A stretch of DNA of 53,455 nucleotides, taken from assembly GCA_023428265.1 (NCBI GenBank), contig JAEYYW010000176.1, forward strand, positions 1 through 53,455. The letters run 5' to 3'. Positions 46,306-53,455 of the stretch are shown one piece after another. This DNA is from Bacillota bacterium. Its GTDB lineage: Bacteria > Bacillota > Clostridia > Christensenellales > UMGS416. The notes beneath the pieces were generated by a model. That model did not search any database, was not told the origin of the DNA, and saw only the letters and a program-made list of their open reading frames with translations. Each line of letters starts with the position of its first letter. Position 1 is the stretch's first letter. The translations under genes were made by a program, and so were the position numbers.

Positions 46306-47838
46306 ATGAGGGATTTCACAGCGCCCCATATGCGCCCGCAATCGGGCAGGACGGCGACGCCGAAGGCACGCCGGAGCCTGTTCGCACGCGTGCTCAATAT
46401 TGGCTATCCGGCCGAAGCCGGGGCGCTGCAAGCCACGAGGCAAAAACCTACGGGGCGGCGGGTCCGGCCCAACGGCGGCATGGAGCTGCTGGCCGCCATT
46501 TTGGTGGCGGTGGTGTTTACGGCCAGCGGCACGGTGTATTATTGCTCCGAGCTGCTCAATGTGAGCGGCGACACCTTCTACCACAACGTGATTGTGAACA
46601 ACGTGAACGTGGGCGGCAAGTCCAGGGCGGAGGCCGCGGCACTGTTTGAAGGCGACCGCTCCGTGCCCGAGCTGGGCGTGACGGTGGAGATTGACGGCAG
46701 AAAGTGGGAGATCCGCTCTTCCGACATCAACGCCCACTACAACCTGGACGAAGTGCTGGACAAGGCGCTGGCAGTGGGCCACGAAGGTGGCGTCTTCAAG
46801 CGCCTGTCGGAGATCCTCACGCTGCGCAGCGAGCCCGCCAGCTTCAGCCTTTCCGCCGATTATGACGAGACCAGGCTGCATGAAATCGCAATGGAAATCT
46901 CCAGAGATACCAGCGTGGCCCCCATCAACGCTTCGCTCCAGTTTTTCCCGGCGGCGGACCCGTGCTTTATCTATACGGAGGAGTCTCCGGGCCGCGACGT
47001 GGACGCAGAAGAGCTTTATACAAAGATGAAGGCAAGAGTGGATTCCGGCAAGGTTGCCACGCTCAGCCTGCAGACCGAACTGCTGCACCCCCAGGAAACG
47101 GTGCAGCAGCTGAAGGACCGCACGCAGCTGGTGGGCACATTCACAACGGCGCTGAAGCCTGACATCGTGCGCACAGGCAACGTGCTGCTGGCAGGCGACG
47201 CCGTGAACGGCACTGTGCTGGAGCCCGGCGAGGAGTTCTCCTTCAACCAGGCCACAGGCGAGCGCACCAAGGCACGCGGGTATGGCGACGCCCCCACGAT
47301 TTCCGGCGGCCAGTTGGTGGATGCCCCCGGCGGCGGCGTGTGCCAGGTGTCCACCACGATTTACAACGCCGCGCTGCTGGCCGGTCTGGAAATTGTGGAG
47401 CGCCACAGCCACACCTGGCCGCTGACCTATGCCGATCCCGGCCGTGACGCCACGGTGGATTGGGGCAGCAAAAAGGACCTGCGCATCCGCAACAATCTGG
47501 ACAAGCCCGTCTATCTGCTGTTCACCGTGGACAACGCAAAGTCCTTGATCACGGTGGAATTCTACGGCCTGCCCGGCGTGGAGACCATCACCGTGGTGGC
47601 AGAGGATTTCGAGACAATCACACCGCAAAAACCGATAAAATACAGCAACCCTGGCAAACCAATCGGGTGGACTAAGACAATCACACCAGCCAGAAACGGT
47701 TGCAGGGTGAAGATCTACAGAGTCTTCACAAGCGGCGAGGAGGTCCGCCGGGAACTGGTCTCAAAGGATTACTACCCACCCCAGAGAGGTGAAATTGAAA
47801 TCGGTACACAAGCCCCGACGGATGATGATGACAAGTAG
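46306..47838 (+). CDS. VanW-family cell-surface protein
   Basis: A 510-residue protein. A basic N-terminal cytoplasmic segment of about 60 residues precedes one transmembrane helix (MELLAAILVAVVFTASGTVYYC). Extracellular domains of the YoaR-like putative peptidoglycan-binding type follow (VNNVNVGGKSRAEAAALFEGD). The VanW domain comes next, with EPGEEFSFNQATGERT and PGGGVCQVSTTIYNAALLAGLEIVERHSHTWP. VanW occurs near vancomycin-resistance genes but is widespread in Firmicutes without them; the function is unclear. No resistance genes lie nearby. It is 46 bases after the PRC-barrel gene. Confidence 0.92.
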   Translation: MRDFTAPHMRPQSGRTATPKARRSLFARVLNIGYPAEAGALQATRQKPTGRRVRPNGGMELLAAILVAVVFTASGTVYYCSELLNVSGDTFYHNVIVNNVNVGGKSRAEAAALFEGDRSVPELGVTVEIDGRKWEIRSSDINAHYNLDEVLDKALAVGHEGGVFKRLSEILTLRSEPASFSLSADYDETRLHEIAMEISRDTSVAPINASLQFFPAADPCFIYTEESPGRDVDAEELYTKMKARVDSGKVATLSLQTELLHPQETVQQLKDRTQLVGTFTTALKPDIVRTGNVLLAGDAVNGTVLEPGEEFSFNQATGERTKARGYGDAPTISGGQLVDAPGGGVCQVSTTIYNAALLAGLEIVERHSHTWPLTYADPGRDATVDWGSKKDLRIRNNLDKPVYLLFTVDNAKSLITVEFYGLPGVETITVVAEDFETITPQKPIKYSNPGKPIGWTKTITPARNGCRVKIYRVFTSGEEVRRELVSKDYYPPQRGEIEIGTQAPTDDDDK

Positions 47839-47901
47839 CCGCGGGGTTTTGTGCTTTCCATCATGTTTGATCAAAACTAGGATCAGCCGGAGGAAGCCTG
47901 C

Positions 47902-48123
47902 ATGGCATGCTCACGAACCAACACTTCTGGCCAGGACAACCAATGCAAATGCACCTTTACCGATTGTGACAAATGGGGCAAGTGCTGCTCCTGCGTGCTA
48001 TTTCACCGCACGCACGGCGGAGTGCCCGGATGCTTCTTCACAGAGGAAGCGGAAAAGACCGGCAATCGGGATGTGGATTACTTTATCCAGCACATTGGCA
48101 TTCCGATGAAAGAGACGCGTTGA
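47902..48123 (+). CDS. small Cys-rich protein (DUF6485)
   Basis: A 73-residue protein with eight cysteines. The spacing CKCTFTDCDKWGKCCSCVLFHRTHGGVPGCFF and the phrase TEEAEKTGNRDVDYFIQHIG are the signature of the Firmicute DUF6485 family. The cysteines probably bind metal. The ATG has GGAGG eight bases upstream. It lies between the VanW gene and gapA on the same strand. Function unknown. Confidence 0.88.
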   Translation: MACSRTNTSGQDNQCKCTFTDCDKWGKCCSCVLFHRTHGGVPGCFFTEEAEKTGNRDVDYFIQHIGIPMKETR

Positions 48124-48168
48124 GAAGACAAAGCCATAACCGGGACAAAAGACGTCCCTCTGGGACAC

Positions 48169-48198
48169 TTGTCAACCGCATGGCAATTGGTATATAAT
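48169..48198 (+). promoter_or_regulatory. gapA promoter
   Basis: TTGTCA, an 18-base spacer and TATAAT lie 65 bases before the gapA ATG. A GGAGG ribosome-binding site follows at the right place. Confidence 0.75.
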
Positions 48199-48262
48199 TC
48201 TCGCGGTGGAAGACGCTATAACAAATATAAAACCGATATTCTAAATTCAGGAGGTATAGATC

Positions 48263-49282
48263 ATGGCAATCAAGGTTGGCATCAACGGCTTCGGGCGCAT
48301 CGGCCGCCTGGTGTTCCGCGCGGCAATCGAAAGCGGCAAGGTGGAGGTCGTGGGCATCAATGACCCCTTCATGACGCTGGACTATGTGGCCTACATGCTG
48401 CGTTACGACTCCATCCACGGCAAGTTCCAGGGCGACATCTCCTTCACCGCCGACAAGCTCGTGGTGAATGGTCATGAGATCAGCTTCTACGCCGTGAAGA
48501 ACCCGGACGAGATTCCGTGGAAAGATTGCGGCGCCGAATACGTGGTGGAATCCACCGGTGTGTTCACCGCCCAGGACAAGGCCTCGCTGCACCTGAAGGG
48601 CGGCGCCAAGAAGGTCGTCATCTCCGCTCCCGCCAAGGACAAGGAAACCCCCACCTTCGTGATGGGCGTGAACCACAAGGAATACAACAGCTCCATGACC
48701 GTGGTGTCCAACGCAAGCTGCACCACGAACTGCCTGGCCCCCTTGGCCAAGGTCATCAATGATGCGTTCGGCATCGAAGAAGGCCTGATGACCACCGTGC
48801 ACAGCACCACCGCCACCCAGAAGACCGTGGACGGCCCCTCCGCCAAAGACTGGCGCGGCGGCCGCGCAGCCTCCAACAACATCATCCCCAGCAGCACCGG
48901 CGCCGCCAAGGCCGCCGCTCTGGTCATCCCCAGCCTGAAGGGCAAGCTGACCGGCATGAGCTTCCGCGTGCCCACGCTGGACGTGTCTGTGGTGGACCTC
49001 ACCTGCAAACTGAAGACCGCCACCACCTATGAGGAGATCTGCAAGGTTGTGAAGGAAGCCAGCGAGGGCGAGCTCAAAGGCATTCTGGGCTACACCGATG
49101 AAGACCTGGTTTCCACCGACTTCATCCATGACCCCCGCACCTCGATCTTCGACGCCAAGGCCGGCATCATGCTGAACCCGACGTTCGTGAAGCTGGTGGC
49201 CTGGTACGACAACGAGTGGGGCTACAGCAACAAGGTTGTGGACCTCATCGAGTACATGGCTTCTGTGGACGCGAAGGCGTAA
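48263..49282 (+). CDS. gapA: glyceraldehyde-3-phosphate dehydrogenase
   Basis: A 339-residue type I GAPDH, oxidising glyceraldehyde 3-phosphate with NAD and phosphate in glycolysis. The NAD-binding start is IKVGINGFGRIGRLVFRA with INDPF next. The catalytic C153 lies in SNASCTTNCLAP. HSTTATQKTVDGPS, VPTLDVSVVDL and the C-terminal AWYDNEWGYSNKVVDL are all canonical. INDPF after the second strand suggests NAD rather than NADP preference. The gene has its own promoter and ends at a strong bidirectional terminator. Codon usage looks strongly biased, as expected for a highly expressed gene. Confidence 0.97.
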   Translation: MAIKVGINGFGRIGRLVFRAAIESGKVEVVGINDPFMTLDYVAYMLRYDSIHGKFQGDISFTADKLVVNGHEISFYAVKNPDEIPWKDCGAEYVVESTGVFTAQDKASLHLKGGAKKVVISAPAKDKETPTFVMGVNHKEYNSSMTVVSNASCTTNCLAPLAKVINDAFGIEEGLMTTVHSTTATQKTVDGPSAKDWRGGRAASNNIIPSSTGAAKAAALVIPSLKGKLTGMSFRVPTLDVSVVDLTCKLKTATTYEEICKVVKEASEGELKGILGYTDEDLVSTDFIHDPRTSIFDAKAGIMLNPTFVKLVAWYDNEWGYSNKVVDLIEYMASVDAKA

Positions 49283-49296
49283 AATTCTCTTGATAC

Positions 49297-49332
49297 TGAA
49301 AAACCGGCCTGGGAAACCAGGCCGGTTTTTTC
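49297..49332. terminator. bidirectional terminator between gapA and the GH95 gene
   Basis: ACCGGCCTGG, loop GAAA and CCAGGCCGGT form a perfect ten-pair stem. The plus strand continues in TTTTTT and the minus strand in TTTTTC, so it stops both converging transcripts. Confidence 0.92.
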
Positions 49333-49373
49333 GACTATAGACAGCGCGTCAAATCAGCGCCGCGCCGCTTTTC

Positions 49374-51692
49374 TTAAGCGGTGACAGCAATGATCTCATA
49401 CTGCTTCCCTTTTTCCGCCCGGAAGCTCCTGATCCCCTGCTCCTCCGCCGTTTCCACAGCGGCTCCGTCTACAAAGACACCGCATGGCCCGTCAGCCCGG
49501 TACCGGCAGATGCCGCCCTGCTCCGACCGCACGGCAGCCCGCTCCAGCCGGCCGCCGCGCCAGGCCAGATCCACCTCAAAAGCGCCCCTTGCCCGCAGCC
49601 CGCAGACACTGCCCTCCTGCCACAGATCCGGCAATGCGGGCAGCAGGTTCAGGAAGCCCTCGTGGCTCTGCAACAGCATTTCGGCAATTGCTGCCGTGGC
49701 GGCCCCGGCGTCGCCCACCTGCGGGTTGCCATGGGCGTTCACAAACAGATTGGGGAACATGTGGCTGCGGAAAACCTCCTGGATCGCCTCCAGCGCCCGG
49801 TTGCCGTCCTGCAGGCGGGCCCAAAGGTTCGCGATCCACCCAAGGCTCCAGGCCTGGCCGTCATACTGGTTGGCCAGCCTGCGCTCCAGCGTTTTGCGGG
49901 CGGCCTCCGCAAGCTCCGGCGTGCCGCGCAGCGTGATCTGCGTGCCGGGATGCAGCGCAAAGAGCTGCGACACATGCCGGTGCCCCGGCTCAAACTCATC
50001 ATAATCCTGCACCCACTCCTGGATGCCGCCGGTCTTCTCGCTGATCCGGGTGGGCAGCAGCCTTTCCAGCGCGTGCGCGAGCCGCTCCCGGAACCCGTCG
50101 TCGGCAAAGCCAGGCCCTTCCAGCACCCCGATGGCGTCAATGCACGCCATAAACAGCTCGCGGATGATCTGCATGTCCATCGTGGCGGCATAGGTGAGCT
50201 GCGACGCCTCGCCATTGGCCTTCACAAAGGTGTTTTCCGGCGAGTGGGACGGGTTTGTGACAAGCCACCCGGCCACCGCCGTGGTCTCGGGAGCCTCCAC
50301 CAGGAAGTCCAGCATGAACTGGGCAGCGCCCCGCATCAGGGGGTAGGCCTTCTGCAAAAACGCTGCGTCCGCCGTGAACAGATAATGCTCATACAGGTGC
50401 AGGCATAGCCAAGCCCCGCCCATCGGCCAGACGCCCCACAGCCCGTCGATGGGCGCGGTGCAGCCGAAAATGTCAGACACATGGTGCATCACCCACCCGC
50501 CGGCGCCGTAGTGCACGCTGGCTGTGCGGGCGCCCGAGGGCTCGATCCGCTTCAGCCAGTCGTAAAGAGGCGTGTGGCACTCAGACAGGTTGCACACCTC
50601 CGCCGGCCAGTAGTTCAGCTGCATGTTCACGTTGGGATGGTAGTCGCTGTTCCACGGCGCTTTCATGTTGTCATTCCAGATGCCCTGCAGGTTGGAGGGC
50701 ACGCCGCCGGGCCGCGAGCAGCCCATCAACAGATAACGGAAATACTGGAAGAACAGCGCGATGAACCGGGGGTCATAGGCGCCGTCACGGATGCGCGCCA
50801 TCCGTTCGCCGGTGCTGATGTCCGGCTGGTCGCCACCGCCCAGGTCAATGCTCACGCGCCGAAACAGCGCCCGATGGTCGTCGCTGTGATCTGCCGCAAC
50901 CGCGTCATATCCTTTGGCAATTGCCTTTTTCACCCGTTCCCCGCACACAGCGGCCGGGTCGCCCTGGTTGAAATCGGTGGCGGCGGCCAGAAACAGCGTG
51001 GCGCTGTCAGCCCCGGCAATCTCAATGCGATCCTGCACCGTGCGCACCTGCCCGCCGCTGCAGACCACCCTGCACAGCCCGTGGAACCGCACGCCCTTTC
51101 CGCTGCAGGCGCCGGACAGCAGCAGCCCGTCCTCCCCGGCGGCCTGTGTGGCGGCATAATGGTCGCGGCGCAGCGTGACGGCGAGGTTCAGCCTGCCCGG
51201 CTCGCCGCAGGTGAACCGGATCGCCATCACATCATCCACAGCGGAAGACAGGAAAACCCGCTCATACCGCACGCCGTCGATGGCGTAGGACACTTTCATC
51301 ACACCGGCGTCCAGATCCAGCTCCCTGCGGTAATCGGCGGCAGCGCCGGTGTGGCCGGTCTCAATCCGAAGGTTGCCCAGCGGCTGATAGGAGTCAATTG
51401 TCTCCGGGATGGCCATCATGGACTGCGAGGCAAGCTCGCTGGCCGCCTCATTCTCATCGGCAAACAGCAGCGCCTGCACACGGCTCAGCGCCTCCAGCGC
51501 TTTGGGATTGGTGCGGTCAATCGGGCCGCCATCCCACACGGTCTCCTCATTGAGCTGCACCAGCTCGCAGGCAGGGTCGCCATGCACCATGCCCCCCAGC
51601 TTGCCGTTGCCGATGGGCAGGGCTTCCACCCATCTTGTGGCCGGACGGTCGAACCAGACTTTGTTGCTGCAGCAGGGTTGTGTTTTGAGCAT
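49374..51692 (-). CDS. glycoside hydrolase family 95 (alpha-L-fucosidase type)
   Basis: A 772-residue cytoplasmic enzyme, as no signal peptide is present. The N-terminal beta domain starts VWFDRPATRWVEALPIGNGKLGGMVHGDP, the diagnostic GH95 opening. The catalytic (alpha/alpha)6 barrel has GVPSNLQGIWNDNMKAPWNSDYHPNVNMQLNYWPAEVCNLSEC and GGIQEWVQDYDEFEPGHRHVSQLFALHPG. The last contains the catalytic Glu region and sugar-binding His residues. Most GH95 enzymes remove alpha-1,2-fucose, and some are galactosidases. The ATG at 51692 has GGGGAGAGAG before it. It probably acts on imported oligosaccharides; no fucose-specific genes are seen next to it. Confidence 0.93.
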   Translation of the reverse strand: MLKTQPCCSNKVWFDRPATRWVEALPIGNGKLGGMVHGDPACELVQLNEETVWDGGPIDRTNPKALEALSRVQALLFADENEAASELASQSMMAIPETIDSYQPLGNLRIETGHTGAAADYRRELDLDAGVMKVSYAIDGVRYERVFLSSAVDDVMAIRFTCGEPGRLNLAVTLRRDHYAATQAAGEDGLLLSGACSGKGVRFHGLCRVVCSGGQVRTVQDRIEIAGADSATLFLAAATDFNQGDPAAVCGERVKKAIAKGYDAVAADHSDDHRALFRRVSIDLGGGDQPDISTGERMARIRDGAYDPRFIALFFQYFRYLLMGCSRPGGVPSNLQGIWNDNMKAPWNSDYHPNVNMQLNYWPAEVCNLSECHTPLYDWLKRIEPSGARTASVHYGAGGWVMHHVSDIFGCTAPIDGLWGVWPMGGAWLCLHLYEHYLFTADAAFLQKAYPLMRGAAQFMLDFLVEAPETTAVAGWLVTNPSHSPENTFVKANGEASQLTYAATMDMQIIRELFMACIDAIGVLEGPGFADDGFRERLAHALERLLPTRISEKTGGIQEWVQDYDEFEPGHRHVSQLFALHPGTQITLRGTPELAEAARKTLERRLANQYDGQAWSLGWIANLWARLQDGNRALEAIQEVFRSHMFPNLFVNAHGNPQVGDAGAATAAIAEMLLQSHEGFLNLLPALPDLWQEGSVCGLRARGAFEVDLAWRGGRLERAAVRSEQGGICRYRADGPCGVFVDGAAVETAEEQGIRSFRAEKGKQYEIIAVTA

Positions 51693-51731
51693 ACTCTCTC
51701 TCCCCATAGCCGGAAAAATCCGATATTATTG

Positions 51732-51757
51732 AAAAAGGAACCTCGCGGTTCCCTTTT
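51732..51757 (-). terminator. intrinsic terminator after the 51760 gene
   Basis: On the minus strand GGAACC, loop GCGA and GGTTCC followed by TTTTTC. The GNRA-type loop and T-run make a compact terminator just before the GH95 gene. Confidence 0.8.
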
Positions 51758-51759
51758 GC

Positions 51760-52131
51760 TCAAGGTTCGTTCACTTCCCATATCTGGTAATATCGTGAGT
51801 ATTGCCGGGCGTCCACCTTCAGCGGCCCGCCGCTGCCCCCAAACAGATATAGATCGTCCTGTGCCTTTTCCTGAAACTTCACACTGTATTGGGTCTCTAT
51901 GTGCTCAAATAATTCGTTGTGATAACCGGTCTTTGTGATGTATGTGACCGGTTCGTCTCTGATCTGCGCGTAGGGCACGCCATCCACCGCGACTTGCCAG
52001 ACCCCCTTCCACACCGGGATGGGATCTCCCTCCTGGAAAATTGTGGTATGATTGATGAGCACCACAGCGAATGTCATCAACACGGCCACAATGGCAATCA
52101 TCACAAAAGTAGAGGCACGCTTGCCCTTCAT
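51760..52131 (-). CDS. small single-pass membrane/secreted protein, unknown function
   Basis: A 123-residue protein with an N-terminal hydrophobic segment (residues 9-27, FVMIAIVAVLMTFAVVLIN). A soluble domain follows, probably extracytoplasmic (WKGVWQVAVDGVPYAQIRDEPVTYITKTGYHNELFEHIET). No cysteine lipobox is seen. The ATG at 52131 has AGGAG upstream. The gene is divergent from the GNAT gene at 52189 and ends in a terminator. No family is recognised. Confidence 0.65.
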   Translation of the reverse strand: MKGKRASTFVMIAIVAVLMTFAVVLINHTTIFQEGDPIPVWKGVWQVAVDGVPYAQIRDEPVTYITKTGYHNELFEHIETQYSVKFQEKAQDDLYLFGGSGGPLKVDARQYSRYYQIWEVNEP

Positions 52132-52188
52132 CGTCAACTCCTGAAATATACTGTGGTTATTATACCAAATCCGGAGACGTATAAACAG

Positions 52189-52719
52189 ATGGACATTTGC
52201 GGCAGAATCGAGGGCGAAAATTTGGAGAATATAGGCAACGCGTTTGAGATAATGCCGGTTGCGGCAGAGCACATTCCCACCGTGCTGGAGGTTTACCGCC
52301 AGTGCGAGGATTTCCTGGAGTTGGGGCCAGTGCCGCTGGCTTCACTGGAGATGGTGCTGGAAGACCTGCGGCACTCCAGCGAAATGAACGGCGTGTTCTG
52401 CGGCATCTTCGTGCAAGGCGAAATGGCCGGTGTCGTCGATTATGTGCCGAACCGGCACGAGGGCCGTGATGGCACGGCATTGCTGAGCCTGCTGATGATC
52501 GCGAGACAATGGCGCGGCGCGGGCCTGGGCAGCAAGGTGGTGAACGCCGTGGAACGGGAGATGCGCCGGTGCGGCGCACGCACCGTGCTCTCCGGCGTGC
52601 AGGCCAACAACCCCTCCGCCATCCGGTTCTGGCAGAGAATGGGGTATCGGATCACCGGCGGGCCGGACAGGATGCCGGACAGCACGGTATGTTTTTCGCT
52701 GGAGAAAACCTTGCCGTGA
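52189..52719 (+). CDS. GNAT-family N-acetyltransferase
   Basis: A 176-residue protein with a GNAT fold. The acetyl-CoA-binding motif A appears as LLMIARQWRGAGLGSKVVNAVEREMRRCG, near residues 100-128. VLSGVQANNPSAIRFWQRMGYRITGG is the typical C-terminal motif. Such proteins acetylate amines of unknown type, here unspecified. The chosen ATG at 52189 has only a distant GGAG; an alternative is the ATG for MPVAAEHIP at 52252. It is divergent from the 51760 gene. Confidence 0.85.
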   Translation: MDICGRIEGENLENIGNAFEIMPVAAEHIPTVLEVYRQCEDFLELGPVPLASLEMVLEDLRHSSEMNGVFCGIFVQGEMAGVVDYVPNRHEGRDGTALLSLLMIARQWRGAGLGSKVVNAVEREMRRCGARTVLSGVQANNPSAIRFWQRMGYRITGGPDRMPDSTVCFSLEKTLP

Positions 52720-52869
52720 TGAAGCGCCTGGCAGCGACGCCCCTCTTTCTTTTGTCGTTTGATCTAAATGCTGTGTAATGGTAATATTATCGTTATTGAA
52801 TGGATTTGGATTGCTGCGCCGCATGACCCCGGGTGCTGTGGCCGGGCAATCGGAACAGGAAGGGTTGCG

Positions 52870-53455
52870 ATGAAGGAGAAAAACCCCATGGTCAAAAGGA
52901 TGTTTTGGCTCCTGGCGGCCGCCGTGATGCTGGGCCTTTTGCCGTGCTGCAGCGGTCAGACCGCTCCCGGCAAAGCGGAGGAGGGAGACACGGCTGACGC
53001 AAACGGCACCTACTACCCCGGCAAAACCTGGCGCACCTCCACCCCGGAGGCCCAGGGAATGGACTCGGCAAAGCTGGTGGAGATGTTTCAGAAAATCCGG
53101 GAGCAAGGCACGCCCATCCACAGCTTTCTAATCATCCGCCACGGCTACCTGGTGGCCGAAGCCTACTTCGACCCCTTTACCGCGGAGACCCACCACGACC
53201 TGTTCTCCGCGACCAAGAGCTTTACCTCCACACTCATCGGCATCGCCATTGATGAGGGGAAAGTCAAAGGCGTGGACCAGCGGGTGCTGGACTTCTTCCC
53301 CGGCGTGAAGGTGTCTGACGACAGCCAAGGCACCTCCGCCATGACGCTGGAGCACTTGCTCACGATGACCGCCGGCCACAAGGCCGACTCGGTGGACAAT
53401 GTGTATGGCAGCCGGGATTGGGCCCGTGACTTCTTTTCACTGCCCTTTGCGCACA
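52870..53455 (+). CDS. serine hydrolase, beta-lactamase/PBP fold (partial, C-terminus outside window)
   Basis: The N-terminal 195 residues are present. A signal segment (MFWLLAAAVMLGLLPCCSG) with cysteines at the cleavage region suggests an exported protein, perhaps a lipoprotein. SFLIIRHGYLVAEAYFDPF and FSATKSFTSTLIGIAIDEGKV follow; in the latter S-x-x-K (SATKSF) holds the nucleophile serine and lysine of class C-type enzymes. The length and missing end prevent telling an esterase, D-aminopeptidase or carboxypeptidase apart. GGAAGGG precedes the ATG. Confidence 0.87.
   Translation, partial: MKEKNPMVKRMFWLLAAAVMLGLLPCCSGQTAPGKAEEGDTADANGTYYPGKTWRTSTPEAQGMDSAKLVEMFQKIREQGTPIHSFLIIRHGYLVAEAYFDPFTAETHHDLFSATKSFTSTLIGIAIDEGKVKGVDQRVLDFFPGVKVSDDSQGTSAMTLEHLLTMTAGHKADSVDNVYGSRDWARDFFSLPFAH

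Noticed and set aside
46306..47838. VanW gene as evidence of glycopeptide resistance
   Set aside because: No vanHAX, vanRS or related genes are present. VanW-domain proteins are common in susceptible Firmicutes.

Overview
The window joins two kinds of DNA. Positions 1 to about 11,877 are the control and replication end of a Mu-like transposable prophage. The rest is chromosome of a fairly GC-rich bacterium, almost certainly an anaerobic or fermentative Firmicute of the Clostridia. That assignment rests on tilS-hpt linkage, LplB/LplC-type sugar permeases with a large lipoprotein binding protein, a Clostridium-type cellobiose phosphorylase, VanW and DUF6485 proteins, PadR control and strong GGAGG ribosome-binding sites. 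It is inferred from gene content; no 16S rRNA gene is present.

Prophage (1-11877). A LexA-like repressor (10384-11385, +) faces a Ner-like regulator (9982-10236, -) across a compact switch. The switch has a near-consensus early promoter and four copies of a 9-bp operator half-site. The early operon then reads leftwards: MuA-type transposase, MuB-type ATPase, several micro-proteins, Gam, small unknown genes, GemA and a Mor/C-family activator. After an intrinsic terminator come a gp25-like membrane protein, a winged-helix-like protein, the gp27-like small terminase, a NusG-like protein, a second terminator and the start of the large terminase (cut by the window edge). Four near-identical 65-bp double-hairpin elements and two related ones sit directly after stop codons and before ribosome-binding sites in this operon. 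The phage end lies at about 11877 and interrupts a host gene whose 5' part remains at 11878-12043.

Host left part (12044-29542). It carries a membrane protein, a secreted phosphodiester-glycosidase-like protein, a zinc-ribbon/leucine-rich-repeat membrane protein and a LemA-DUF2207-DUF2207 envelope cluster. Next is a cello-oligosaccharide operon (two permeases, binding lipoprotein, LacI regulator, GH94 cellobiose phosphorylase) with LacI-type operators upstream, then an AraC regulator and tilS-hpt.

Host middle (29590-41307). Two cyclic-di-GMP proteins (a PocR-PAS6-GGDEF-HD-GYP giant and a PleD-like REC-GGDEF protein) are followed by an AraC/cupin regulator, a diacylglycerol-kinase-like lipid kinase with a probable pseudo-hydrolase, a PadR-flavoprotein operon, a pair of tiny paralogous proteins and argJ.

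Host right part (41390-53455). A large MoaF-like protein is followed by a run of plus-strand genes: a membrane-anchored charged coiled-coil protein, a PRC-barrel protein, a VanW protein, a DUF6485 protein and gapA. A bidirectional terminator separates gapA from a GH95 fucosidase. A small membrane protein, a GNAT acetyltransferase and the start of a serine hydrolase end the window.
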